38,698 nucleotides of DNA from Candidatus Symbiothrix sp. (GTDB taxonomy: Bacteria > Bacteroidota > Bacteroidia > Bacteroidales > Azobacteroidaceae), in NCBI GenBank assembly GCA_031272095.1, contig JAISUM010000097.1:1-38698 (forward strand), read 5' to 3'. A model generated the notes under the pieces. That model was not told the DNA's origin and made no database searches. It saw only the letters and a list, made by a program, of their open reading frames with translations. Below are positions 25,500 through 33,986 of the stretch, one piece after another (positions within the stretch are counted from its first letter, which is position 1; each line of letters opens with the position of its first letter). The translations under genes were made by a program, and so were the position numbers.

Positions 25500-28400
25500 A
25501 TGAGCTTATATTCAACTGCGGTCAAAAAACCCATTACCACAGCCCTGATCTTCATTGGGGTTGCCATCTTCGGTCTGTTTTCTTTTACGAAACTGCCGAT
25601 AGATTTGTTTCCTGAAATAGAAACCAACACGCTGACAGTGATTGTAGCCTATCCGGGCGCCAGCGCGTCGGACATTGAAACCAACGTTACGCGACTCTTG
25701 GAAAACAGTCTGAATACGGTGGAAAATCTGAAAAAAATCACTTCTCAATCGAAAGACAATATGTCGTTGGTTACGCTCGAACTCAATTACGGGTCGAATA
25801 TCGACATTGCTACCAACGATGTGCGTGACAAAATAGATATGGTCAAATCGTCGCTTCCGGACGGTATTTCGACGCCTATCATTTTCAAGTTTTCGACCGA
25901 TATGATGCCGGTAGTGATCTATTCGGCGACGGCAAAAGAAAGCGTCAACGGTCTCTATAAAATTTTGGACGAAAAAGTTTCCAACCCGCTCAACCGTATC
26001 GAAGGAGTGGGTGCAGTCAGTATTGCAGGCGCTCCGCAACGACAAATTCAAGTCGAAGTGATCCCCGAAAAATTGGAAGCCTACAACTTGACCGTCGAAC
26101 AGATTGCGCAAGCCATTCAGATGGAAAACCTGAACGTTCCGGCAGGCTCTTTCGATGTGGGAACGACAACTTACACGCTACGTGTCGAAGGCGAATTTAA
26201 GGCAAGCGACCAACTGTTAGACATTGTCTTGGGCAGCCGCAACGGACGCAATGTCTATCTGCGCGACGTAGCAACGATTGTTGACGGGCTGCAAACCCGT
26301 ATTCAGGAATCATACACCAATCGCGTACAGGGCGCTATTGTGATTGTCCAGAAACAGTCGGGCGCCAATACCGTCGCCATTGCAAAGAAAGTCAATCAAG
26401 TGATGCCGGAATTGCAGAAAACTTTGCCGCCCGACGTTACGCTCTCGTTGATGATGGACACGTCCGACTTCATTCAACAGTCGGTCGATTCGCTGACGGA
26501 AACCATTCTTTTGGCGGGGCTGTTCGTCATTCTCGTCGTGATGTTTTTCCTCGGACGCTGGCGGGCAACGGTTATCATCATCATTGCGATACCGATGTCG
26601 CTCATTGCCTCGTTCATCTATTTGATGGTGTCGGGCAGTTCCCTGAACATTATTTCACTTTCGTCATTGACCATCGCCATCGGGTTGGTGGTGGATGACG
26701 CCATCGTGGTCTTGGAAAATATCACCAAACATATTGAGCGAGGCAGCACGCCCAAAGAAGCGGCTATCTATGCCACCAATGAGGTGGGGGTAGCGGTGAT
26801 TGCCTCTACGCTGACCATTCTTGCCGTATTTTTGCCGCTGACTATGACAAGCGGTATGGCAGGCGTGATCTTCGGCGAATTGGGCTGGATGGTAACCATT
26901 ATGATTACCGTTTCGTTGATCGTGGCTTTGTCGCTTACGCCGATGTTGTGCTCGCAAATGTTGCGTCTGACGCAGACACAAGGGAAATTTTTCGACCGTC
27001 TGCATGCGCCTGTCAAAGTTTTTCTTGACAAACTCGACCGCGCTTATGCCCGATTAGTGAATATCTGCGTGCGCAATCGTTGGAAGACATTGGCAATATG
27101 CGCTTCCGTATTCCTTGTGATTATGGTTCCGGCTTTGAGTGTCGTCAAATTCGACTTTATGCCTTCGAGCGATAACAGCATTATTCAGGCGACAGTCTAT
27201 ATGCCGACGGGTACGCGCATGGAGGTTGCACGGACGGCAGCGTTGAAAATAGACAGCCTTATCAGAGTGGCTTATCCGAATGAAATCCGTACTTTGCAAT
27301 TCCGTGTAGGACAAGCCGACGAAAGCAACACTATGGCAGCCATGCAGGAAAATGGTTCCAATCTGATCACCTATATCATTCGTTGTACGGAACCTGATGA
27401 GCGTACCGCTACCATCTACGACATAGCCGACCGTATGCGGCAGGAATTAGACAATATGCCCGAATTGTATAAATATACGGTAACGCCGGGCGGCAGCAAC
27501 GGAATGATGGGGACAGGCGCCAGCGATTTGGACGTCGAAATCTACGGTTATGATTTGGCTGTAACCGACAAGATTGCCGCCGAGTTTAAAAACCGTTTGG
27601 CGTTGGTCAAAGGCTTGCGCGATATTAATATCAGCCGTCAGGACTATCGTGTGGAATATCAGATTGATTTCGACCGTGAAAAATTGGCGGAAAACGGGCT
27701 TAATTCCGCAACGGTTGCCTCGTTTGTCCGCAACCGCATCAACGGCTCTTATACTTCGACTTACCGCGAAGATGGCGACGAATACGATATTGTTGTTCGC
27801 TACGACGAGGCGCACCGGCAATCGTTGGAAGATATAGAAAATATCACGGTCTATAACAGCATGGGTACGCCTATCAGAATAAAAGAACTCGGAACGCTGG
27901 TAGAGCGTCAATCTCTGCCGCAAATCGACCGACAAAACCGCGAACGCATTGTCAAAGTGTCGGGATCGATCTATAAAGCAGCCTTGAGCGACGTCATTGC
28001 CGACGCCAATAAAATTATTGCCGACATGACCAATGAAGGACTGATTCCGTCCGAAATAGGCATCCGCATCGGCGGTTCGTATGAAGATCAGCAGGAAACT
28101 TTCGGCGATTTGACGCTGTTGATGTTGCTCTGTGTGCTGTTGGTATATATTGTGATGGCAGCGCAATTTGAATCGCTGACCTATCCGTTTATCATTGTCT
28201 TGTCGCTGACTTTCGGCGTGGCAGGCGTGTTTCTCGCCCTGATGCTGACCGGACAATCCGTCAGCTTGATGTCCTTGATTGGGATGGTGATGCTGATTGG
28301 TATTGTGGTGAAAAACGGTATCGTGTTTATAGACTACGCCAACCTGAATCGCGAGCGCGGCTTGTCGATTGATCGTGCCATTGTATCCGCCGGTCGTTCC

Positions 28401-28634
28401 CGTCTGCGTCCTATTTTGATGACGACGGCAACTACCATTCTGGGTATGATTCCGATGGCGCTTCCGCGTGGATCGGGTTCCGAAATGTGGCAACCGATGG
28501 GTATTGCTGTTGTGGGCGGTTTGACACTTTCCACCATACTGACCCTGCTCTATGTGCCGGCATTGTATTCGATTTTCGGCGCAAATGGCGTCAAACGGCA
28601 AAGAAAAAAATGGCGCAAAAAAAGCCATGCTTAA
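25500..28634 (+). CDS. AcrB-type RND efflux pump, inner-membrane subunit
   Basis: 1044 residues, normal for the HAE1 family. Twelve membrane helices and two large periplasmic loops are visible. The proton-relay residues are present: the Asp pair in IAIGLVVDDAIVVLENI (TM4) and Lys in IGIVVKNGIVFIDYANL (TM10). 'PIDLFPEIETNTLTVIVAYPGASASDIE' is the first pore-domain segment. It exchanges protons for export of hydrophobic or amphipathic compounds through the adaptor and TolC partner. The drug range cannot be predicted. The ATG at 25500 was chosen: the frame also opens at 25455, but that start would overlap the adaptor gene and add 15 non-family residues. Confidence 0.95.
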   Translation: MSLYSTAVKKPITTALIFIGVAIFGLFSFTKLPIDLFPEIETNTLTVIVAYPGASASDIETNVTRLLENSLNTVENLKKITSQSKDNMSLVTLELNYGSNIDIATNDVRDKIDMVKSSLPDGISTPIIFKFSTDMMPVVIYSATAKESVNGLYKILDEKVSNPLNRIEGVGAVSIAGAPQRQIQVEVIPEKLEAYNLTVEQIAQAIQMENLNVPAGSFDVGTTTYTLRVEGEFKASDQLLDIVLGSRNGRNVYLRDVATIVDGLQTRIQESYTNRVQGAIVIVQKQSGANTVAIAKKVNQVMPELQKTLPPDVTLSLMMDTSDFIQQSVDSLTETILLAGLFVILVVMFFLGRWRATVIIIIAIPMSLIASFIYLMVSGSSLNIISLSSLTIAIGLVVDDAIVVLENITKHIERGSTPKEAAIYATNEVGVAVIASTLTILAVFLPLTMTSGMAGVIFGELGWMVTIMITVSLIVALSLTPMLCSQMLRLTQTQGKFFDRLHAPVKVFLDKLDRAYARLVNICVRNRWKTLAICASVFLVIMVPALSVVKFDFMPSSDNSIIQATVYMPTGTRMEVARTAALKIDSLIRVAYPNEIRTLQFRVGQADESNTMAAMQENGSNLITYIIRCTEPDERTATIYDIADRMRQELDNMPELYKYTVTPGGSNGMMGTGASDLDVEIYGYDLAVTDKIAAEFKNRLALVKGLRDINISRQDYRVEYQIDFDREKLAENGLNSATVASFVRNRINGSYTSTYREDGDEYDIVVRYDEAHRQSLEDIENITVYNSMGTPIRIKELGTLVERQSLPQIDRQNRERIVKVSGSIYKAALSDVIADANKIIADMTNEGLIPSEIGIRIGGSYEDQQETFGDLTLLMLLCVLLVYIVMAAQFESLTYPFIIVLSLTFGVAGVFLALMLTGQSVSLMSLIGMVMLIGIVVKNGIVFIDYANLNRERGLSIDRAIVSAGRSRLRPILMTTATTILGMIPMALPRGSGSEMWQPMGIAVVGGLTLSTILTLLYVPALYSIFGANGVKRQRKKWRKKSHA

Positions 28635-28658
28635 TTCTTAATTTAATTTGTAATTAAA

Positions 28659-28952
28659 ATGAAATCAGTATTCATCCCTTACAATCAAGCTTATAAAGAT
28701 CGCTTGATAGATATATTGGAAAAATTGGCTATCCGCGGATTTACCCGCTGGGAGCAAGTAGAAGGACGCGGCTCGGTCAAGGGCGAGCCGCATTACGGCA
28801 ACCATGCATGGCCTACGCTTAATTCCGCTTTGCTGACCGTCATACCCGATGACCGAGTTGATGATCTGTTGGCACAAATCCATGCATTAGACATTCAGAC
28901 AGAGGCGCAGGGCATCCACGCCTTTGTCTGGAATGTAGAAAAGAGTGTGTAG
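28659..28952 (+). CDS. Small P-II-like protein at the end of the efflux operon
   Basis: 97 residues, resembling the ferredoxin-like fold of P-II-type regulators (GlnB/DUF3240 group): 'KSVFIPYNQAYKDRLIDILEKLAIRGFTRWEQVEGRG', 'HAWPTLNSALLTVIPDDRVDDLLAQIHALD'. The middle (GSVKGEPHYGNHAW) takes the place of the signalling loop, with two His and one Glu that could bind a metal or ligand. No signal peptide. It is 24 bp after the pump gene with no promoter between, so it is co-transcribed. Similar small proteins sit next to CusA/CzcA-type pumps in other bacteria; a sensor role here is inference. Confidence 0.7.
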   Translation: MKSVFIPYNQAYKDRLIDILEKLAIRGFTRWEQVEGRGSVKGEPHYGNHAWPTLNSALLTVIPDDRVDDLLAQIHALDIQTEAQGIHAFVWNVEKSV

Positions 28953-28955
28953 TGT

Positions 28956-30110
28956 TCAAAAGCTGTATTGCAGCCGCAAAGTGAAAACGTCATCGTGTAA
29001 AGCGGCATACAAGGCATTGGTTTCCCTGTTTTTCCACTCATACAAAGCAGCCACGCGCAGGTGCGGGAGAATATCCCAATATGCGCCCAAACCAAAAGTC
29101 TGTAGCCGCAAATCGGTGGTAGCGCCCACTTCGTTGCCCGCCATTTCCTTGTTGGGATCGTAGCTGTCGTAGCGCAATACGATGGCGCAGGGCAAGGCGC
29201 CGAGATTTTGTATCCACGCGAGATAACCGCCTGCAAAGGGACGCAAGTAGCTTGCCTTTGTGGGCGGTAATTCGTTGCCGCTTTTGCTGCTGCCTGACGA
29301 TCCGGGTTGTTGTCCGCTGATCCATTCCGCCCTGATTTGCGACCATCCTAACGAGGTTTTGAAGGCTATTTGCGCGTCCATACCGAAGTATTCGCGGCGA
29401 GCAAATTGTCCGCGATTGCGCGGGTTGTCATTCAGTACAAAACGGTGATTTTGCATGCGGAAGACGCTGTCGGTCGCCTGAAATACATTGCCGTGATAGA
29501 CAGACGCGCCTAATCCGTAGCGAAAGTTTCCGATGTTTTCCGTCCATTGCATCCGTCCGATAAAGTCGCGTTTGGAGTCGGTCTCCCATTTCACGCCATT
29601 GCCGGTGAACCATCCGAATTGTACTTTCAAACGGCGCCACCACGAACTTGCAGGAGCTTGCATCGCAAACATCAAACCCATATCGCGCTCATCGGGAAAA
29701 AGCATTTGCGTCAAAGTCGAACTTTCGAGCGCCTCCTGCAAGGCAGACGAATAATTGACTTCGTAGCCGAAAATACATTCCATCAAACCCGCTTTGAGGC
29801 TGAACATATCCAACCAAGGTTCTTTTACTTGAATCGACGCATCTTTCAGCGTGAAACCGTTTTCAGACACGTTAGCCTGCACCACAGCGGTCAATAATTG
29901 CTCTCTGCAAGTGAGTTTGATGCGTCCGCGCCGAATGCCGATGCGTTGAAATGCTTCGTCTCGGTTTTCGTTGGGGGCGCCGATTTTGAGCGAGGCGTCT
30001 TTTTCTCCATACTGATACTGGGTTTGTACAAAGCCCGACCATTTGATTTCTTGCGCCTCCACATACAAGCAGAGGCAAACGACACAAAGAAGTACAAAAA
30101 TTTTTTTCAT
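28956..30110 (-). CDS. Outer-membrane porin (phosphate-selective-porin-like)
   Basis: 384 residues. The signal peptide (MKKIFVLLCVVCLCLYVEAQ) ends near residue 20. Then come alternating beta strands ('RIKLTCREQLLTAVVQANVSE', 'GMDAQIAFKTSLGWSQIRAEWISG', 'LPHLRVAALYEWKNRE') and a terminal Phe (FTLRLQYSF), all typical of 16-stranded barrels of the porin O/P type. It should let small solutes, perhaps anions, across the outer membrane. It is the last gene of a minus-strand operon (tsaB, binding lipoprotein, Nudix, porin) and ends 3 bp from the convergent P-II-like gene. Solute specificity is not predicted. Confidence 0.82.
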   Translation of the reverse strand: MKKIFVLLCVVCLCLYVEAQEIKWSGFVQTQYQYGEKDASLKIGAPNENRDEAFQRIGIRRGRIKLTCREQLLTAVVQANVSENGFTLKDASIQVKEPWLDMFSLKAGLMECIFGYEVNYSSALQEALESSTLTQMLFPDERDMGLMFAMQAPASSWWRRLKVQFGWFTGNGVKWETDSKRDFIGRMQWTENIGNFRYGLGASVYHGNVFQATDSVFRMQNHRFVLNDNPRNRGQFARREYFGMDAQIAFKTSLGWSQIRAEWISGQQPGSSGSSKSGNELPPTKASYLRPFAGGYLAWIQNLGALPCAIVLRYDSYDPNKEMAGNEVGATTDLRLQTFGLGAYWDILPHLRVAALYEWKNRETNALYAALHDDVFTLRLQYSF

Positions 30111-30122
30111 TAAGTCATCAAA

Positions 30123-30638
30123 TTACGGCGCGAAATTATATAATATTTCAGAGATAGCCAAAAATTCGTCTTCAAAATTGGGAGTAAAAACGCCTTTTCC
30201 GACGAGCGAGCGGATTTCGTCGGGCGACCAAAAACGCACTGCGTCAATCTCTTCCGTATCAAAAACAATCGCACCTTCGTAAAGGGTTTTGTAGGAATAA
30301 ACAAATTCTTTTTCGACGTCAGATTCAAAAATATATGAGCGCAAAAATTCGGGAACGAAATCAGCAATGCCCAATTCCTCACGGGCTTCACGCTGCAAAG
30401 CCGTTGCCACTTCTTCTCCGAAATCGACATGTCCGCCGACGGAGGTATCCCATTTGCTGGGCTGAATATCTTTGCGCGGCGAGCGTTTCTGCAACAGCCA
30501 TTCGCCGTTCCGGTTGAAAACATGCAGATGCACGACCGGATGCAGGGGCTTACTGCCGCTATGACATTCGCGTCGGCTGGCGCTGCCAATCACTTCGCCC
30601 TGTTCATTCACCAAAGGAAAAATTTCATCTACTGTCAT
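30123..30638 (-). CDS. Nudix hydrolase, IPP-isomerase-like subgroup
   Basis: 171 residues. The Nudix box is complete: in GGHVDFGEEVATALQREARE plus ELGI, the G-x5-E-x7-REUxEExGU pattern fits exactly, so metal binding and hydrolysis should be intact. The N-terminus (FPLVNEQGEVIGSASRRECH) and 'HPVVHLHVFNRNGEWLLQKRS' resemble the YfcD/IPP-isomerase-like branch, whose members often hydrolyse nucleoside diphosphate derivatives. The exact substrate is unknown. It lies 9 bp after the lipoprotein gene and 12 bp before the porin. Confidence 0.9.
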   Translation of the reverse strand: MTVDEIFPLVNEQGEVIGSASRRECHSGSKPLHPVVHLHVFNRNGEWLLQKRSPRKDIQPSKWDTSVGGHVDFGEEVATALQREAREELGIADFVPEFLRSYIFESDVEKEFVYSYKTLYEGAIVFDTEEIDAVRFWSPDEIRSLVGKGVFTPNFEDEFLAISEILYNFAP

Positions 30639-30647
30639 AATTTGTCA

Positions 30648-31787
30648 TTAAAGTTCAACATAATATTTTTTCTGATAATGCGGCGTCAATTCCGGATGAA
30701 AAATCGCAATCAAATCCGCCAAGAGCCAATCGGGATGTAAGGGCAATTCGCTGTAATAGTTTGCCTTCGATAGCGTATTACATACGAAGATCTTGTGCCG
30801 TCGGCAGGCGTCGAATAGCGTATAATTGGCATATTCACGCGCCAACTGCTGATAGTCCAAAGGCTGCGGACTGTAATATCTGAACAGCCAAAAATCAGCT
30901 TGTTCCGCCCGCTCCAAAACTGTTTCAAAAGAGTAGGGGACTGATCCGGATTCGTCGTTGTCGCGAAACAGATAATCGGCTCCGGCATCTGCCAAGAGGT
31001 GCGCAAAATAGCTTTTTCCGCCGGGCATATACCAAATATCGCCGTATTTTTTCTCCATCAAAACCGTCGGACGTTGCACTGCTTGCGTCGCTTTGTCTTT
31101 CAACTGATTGTAAGCCGAAACGGTCGCATGAAACAGCGAATCCGACTTTTCCGCCAGACCAAATAGCCGTCCGAAAACGCGGATCCATTCCGCTTGCCCC
31201 AAAGGATGCGATTCCATCCATTCTAAACACGGCAAAGTCGGCGACGATACGCCATTGAAATTTTCCGTGCCTGTTTCATTGACCGGATTGGAAAACAGCA
31301 TCTCCGGCTCCATCATGATCAACTGTTCAATATTCGGCTGCGACGCTCTGCCTATATCCTGAATTTTTTCTGCCCGAACAGCTTCCTGTACTGCCGGAAT
31401 TGCCACATATTGCGGCTCAGCAATGCCTTGCAAGGACGATAAAACACCCAGCTCGTTCATCATTCCGCAGACTACAGCCGAAAAAGCGACTGTCCGATCG
31501 AGAGGTATGCGCACGACAACGCCCTGCGGAAGGTGCGGCGACAAATCGGCGTCTTTCGGCGCCAAAACATAACGTTGGAGTATTTTGCTACGATTCCAGG
31601 GGTTGATAATGGAAAGCAGCGTATAATCGGCATGCGTTTCAAGCAGAAAGCCTTGCGCATAATAAATGCTGTCGGAGGCGTTGGTCGGCGTTGTCAAAAA
31701 TTTTTCGTCTTTGTTCCGACATGCAACAAAACAGGCAATCGACAGGAACAGCAAGCCCGTTTTCAGGTGTTGAATCCTCATTGTCAT
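30648..31787 (-). CDS. Substrate-binding lipoprotein of a metal/cobalamin ABC transporter type
   Basis: 379 residues. The lipobox FVAC gives a lipidated Cys at 23. The body has the two-lobed helical-backbone (BtuF/FecB-like) pattern: 'VVVRIPLDRTVAFSAVVCGMMNELGV', 'IQDIGRASQPNIEQLIMMEPEMLFSN', 'PTVLMEKKYGDIWYMPGGKSYFAHLLADAGADYLF'. Such proteins capture cobalamin, haem or ferric siderophores outside the membrane. No BtuC/BtuD-type permease or ATPase is next to it, which is unusual; those may be elsewhere. Its ATG overlaps the tsaB stop (ATGA), and the Nudix gene follows. Confidence 0.85.
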   Translation of the reverse strand: MTMRIQHLKTGLLFLSIACFVACRNKDEKFLTTPTNASDSIYYAQGFLLETHADYTLLSIINPWNRSKILQRYVLAPKDADLSPHLPQGVVVRIPLDRTVAFSAVVCGMMNELGVLSSLQGIAEPQYVAIPAVQEAVRAEKIQDIGRASQPNIEQLIMMEPEMLFSNPVNETGTENFNGVSSPTLPCLEWMESHPLGQAEWIRVFGRLFGLAEKSDSLFHATVSAYNQLKDKATQAVQRPTVLMEKKYGDIWYMPGGKSYFAHLLADAGADYLFRDNDESGSVPYSFETVLERAEQADFWLFRYYSPQPLDYQQLAREYANYTLFDACRRHKIFVCNTLSKANYYSELPLHPDWLLADLIAIFHPELTPHYQKKYYVEL

Positions 31788-32470
31788 ATCATTTTTTTGG
31801 GAACGGTCGCTTGAAATTCTTTCAAATAATACGGCTCAAAATAGGCGGTATTGACGAAATCCTGTGCCGCGTAAGCTTGATTAGCCAATCCAATCATCGT
31901 CTCCGCCGTCGGATAAATATCAGGCAGGAATTGCGCTTGGGGCGACCAAATCACCGTTTGACACTTCTCTGCGCCGGTTCCAAAAAACACGATCGGTTGC
32001 TGCGCCAAGTCTTGCTGATAACTTTTTGTGTCAATAACTTCGGCTTTCGGCTTGCGAATTTCGTTTAGCTGAAGATCATACAACGCGCTATAAACTTCCA
32101 TCCGTCGCGCATCCAACATAGGACAAAGCAGACCGTTTTGAATGTCATAGGCGGAAAGCGCCGCCACTGCAAGAATTTTCAGTGTTGGAACCGCGATCAA
32201 CGGCACGTTCCAACCGTAACACAAGCCTTTGGCTTCGGACAAGCCGATGCGCAAACCGGTGTACGATCCGGGACCGGCGCTGACTGCTACGGCGTCTGTT
32301 TTTATTCCTGCTTTCTCTGCATACTTGACAGCGTCGGCGACGAATACGCCCAACAGCGAAGCATGCGAAACTTCTCCCTCATGAATTTTGTTGAAAACAG
32401 ATTGCCCATCTACCGAAAAATTCACCGAACAGACCGAAGTTGAGGTCTCTATTGATAATAAATTTGCCAT
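31784..32470 (-). CDS. tsaB: tRNA threonylcarbamoyladenosine biosynthesis protein TsaB
   Basis: 228 residues. It has the ASKHA fold with MANLLSIETSTSVCSVNF at the N-terminus, then AVSAGPGSYTGLRIGLSEAKGLCYG. It is the TsaB partner that activates TsaD in making t6A37 on ANN-decoding tRNAs, in the cytoplasm; the core sequence is well kept. Upstream ATG (32479) and TTG (32491) codons are in frame, but the TTG falls inside a promoter -7 box and the 32470 ATG gives the normal family start. The gene overlaps the next by four bases. First gene of the minus-strand operon. Confidence 0.92.
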   Translation of the reverse strand: MANLLSIETSTSVCSVNFSVDGQSVFNKIHEGEVSHASLLGVFVADAVKYAEKAGIKTDAVAVSAGPGSYTGLRIGLSEAKGLCYGWNVPLIAVPTLKILAVAALSAYDIQNGLLCPMLDARRMEVYSALYDLQLNEIRKPKAEVIDTKSYQQDLAQQPIVFFGTGAEKCQTVIWSPQAQFLPDIYPTAETMIGLANQAYAAQDFVNTAYFEPYYLKEFQATVPKKMI

Positions 32471-32488
32471 TTTTTTCATTTTACTCGG

Positions 32489-32496
32489 CAAAGGTA
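32489..32496 (-). promoter_or_regulatory. -7 box of the tsaB operon promoter
   Basis: TACCTTTG on the minus strand, 18 bp before the preferred tsaB ATG. No convincing -33 TTTG. It lies 23 bp from the divergent yicC box at 32520-32527. Confidence 0.6.
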
Positions 32497-32519
32497 TTCA
32501 TTTATTTGAAAAAAAATGC

Positions 32520-32527
32520 TACTTTTG
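32520..32527 (+). promoter_or_regulatory. -7 box of the yicC promoter (TACTTTTG)
   Basis: A perfect TAnnTTTG 17 bp before the yicC ATG. No clean -33 box at the usual spacing. Divergent from the tsaB box. Confidence 0.6.
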
Positions 32528-32544
32528 CAGAAACTATTTATTCT

Positions 32545-33417
32545 ATGCTTCAATCAATGACAGGATTTGGGAAATCAACCACCGAAATTCCCAATAAAAA
32601 AATTGTAGTGGAAATCAAATCACTCAACGGAAAACAGTTGGATATTAATTCAAAAATTCCTACTGCTTATCGCGAAAAAGAAGTGGAAATGCGCACCATG
32701 CTTTCTCAAACTATCGAGCGTGGAAAAGTCGATTTTCTTGTGTCGGTCGAACAGTCGGATGCCAGCGGCGCCTCGAAAATCAATCCGTATGTGATTCAAG
32801 CCTATTACAACCAGATCAGAGAAACCGTTCAACAGATGGATATTACATTTCCCGAAAACTGGTTGTCGGTCGTCCTGCGCCTGCCGGAAGCGGTCAGAAC
32901 GGAAATCGTAGATTTGGACGAATACGAATGGAAACTGCTGCATCGCACGGTCAAAGAAGCATTAAACCACTTGGTCGCTTTTCGCACACAGGAAGGAAAA
33001 ATGATCGAAGAAGTCTTGCAAACAAAAATCGAAGCCATTGCCGAACTCTTGTCGCAAATCGACCAATACGACGCCGAACGCACCGTCAAAATCAAACAGC
33101 GGATGGAAGAATCGTTGCGCAAGTTAGAGGTGGTGAGCTACGACGAAAACCGTTTTGAACAGGAAATGATCTACTACATCGAGCGATTAGACATCAGTGA
33201 AGAAAAAGCGCGATTGGATAACCATCTGAAATATTTCCTGACAACCATGCACACCGAACACAGTCAGGGACGCAAATTGGGCTTCATTGCGCAGGAAATG
33301 GGACGCGAAATCAACACGCTCGGCTCGAAATCCAATCACGCAGAAATGCAAAAATTGGTGGTGAGAATGAAAGACGAATTAGAACAAATCAAAGAACAAG
33401 TATTGAATATATTGTGA
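32545..33417 (+). CDS. yicC: YicC-family endoribonuclease
   Basis: 290 residues. The N-terminal MLQSMTGFGKSTTEIPNKK and VEIKSLNGKQLDINSKIP start the YicC N domain. The C-terminal DUF1732 half has RLDISEEKARLDNHLKYF and GRKLGFIAQEMGREINTLGSKSN, and ends with a helical tail. YicC proteins are RNA-binding ribonucleases implicated in small-RNA turnover. The ATG at 32545 was chosen because the frame opening at 32440 runs through the promoter and the tsaB start. The stop TGA overlaps the GTG start of gmk. Confidence 0.93.
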   Translation: MLQSMTGFGKSTTEIPNKKIVVEIKSLNGKQLDINSKIPTAYREKEVEMRTMLSQTIERGKVDFLVSVEQSDASGASKINPYVIQAYYNQIRETVQQMDITFPENWLSVVLRLPEAVRTEIVDLDEYEWKLLHRTVKEALNHLVAFRTQEGKMIEEVLQTKIEAIAELLSQIDQYDAERTVKIKQRMEESLRKLEVVSYDENRFEQEMIYYIERLDISEEKARLDNHLKYFLTTMHTEHSQGRKLGFIAQEMGREINTLGSKSNHAEMQKLVVRMKDELEQIKEQVLNIL

Positions 33418-33986
33418 AAGGGAAACTCGTCATATTATCGGCGCCGTCAGGCTCAGGCAAATCCACGATCATCAACCATTTGTTGAAAGAAGGATTGCCG
33501 TTAGAATTTTCCATCTCTGCCACCAGTCGTCCGGCTCGTGGCGCAGAACAAGACGGCGTGGAATATTATTTCATTTCTCCTGATCTCTTTCGCGAAAAAA
33601 TCCGTCAGGGAGAGTTCCTCGAATACGAAGAAGTCTATCCCAACCGTTTCTACGGCACCCTGAAATCGGAAGTAGAAAACAAACTCGCCGATGGCAAAAA
33701 CGTTATCCTCGACGTGGATGTCGCCGGAGGGCTGAATATCAAAAAACGCTACGGCGACCAAGCCCTGCTACTCTTCATCCAGCCGCCTTCGATAGACGAA
33801 CTGCGGCGGCGATTGGAACATCGAGGCACCGATTCGCCCGAAGTCATTCAAGATCGAATCGCCAAAGCCGATTACGAATTAAGTTTGGCTTCGCAATACG
33901 ACAAAGTAATCATCAACGACGATTTGGAACGCGCAAAACAGGAAACTAAATCATTAATATATAATTATTTAACTCATAAAATATGA
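33414..33986 (+). CDS. gmk: Guanylate kinase (GTG start)
   Basis: 190 residues. P-loop SAPSGSGKST at residues 9-18, GMP-binding block SISATSRPARGAEQDGVEYYF, and lid LFIQPPSIDELRRRLEHRGTD. It phosphorylates GMP and dGMP to the diphosphates for nucleotide synthesis. The only sensible start is GTG at 33414, which overlaps the yicC stop in a GTGA string. The following nadD overlaps the stop by four bases. The three genes must be translationally coupled. Confidence 0.95.
   Translation: MKGKLVILSAPSGSGKSTIINHLLKEGLPLEFSISATSRPARGAEQDGVEYYFISPDLFREKIRQGEFLEYEEVYPNRFYGTLKSEVENKLADGKNVILDVDVAGGLNIKKRYGDQALLLFIQPPSIDELRRRLEHRGTDSPEVIQDRIAKADYELSLASQYDKVIINDDLERAKQETKSLIYNYLTHKI

Noticed and set aside
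27447-28628. A 393-codon open frame on the minus strand
   Set aside because: Antisense to the RND pump gene. Its product is His/Gln-rich low complexity with no family motif.
30110-30589. Open frame of 159 codons overlapping the Nudix gene
   Set aside because: It is out of frame with the intact Nudix box and has no domain of its own.
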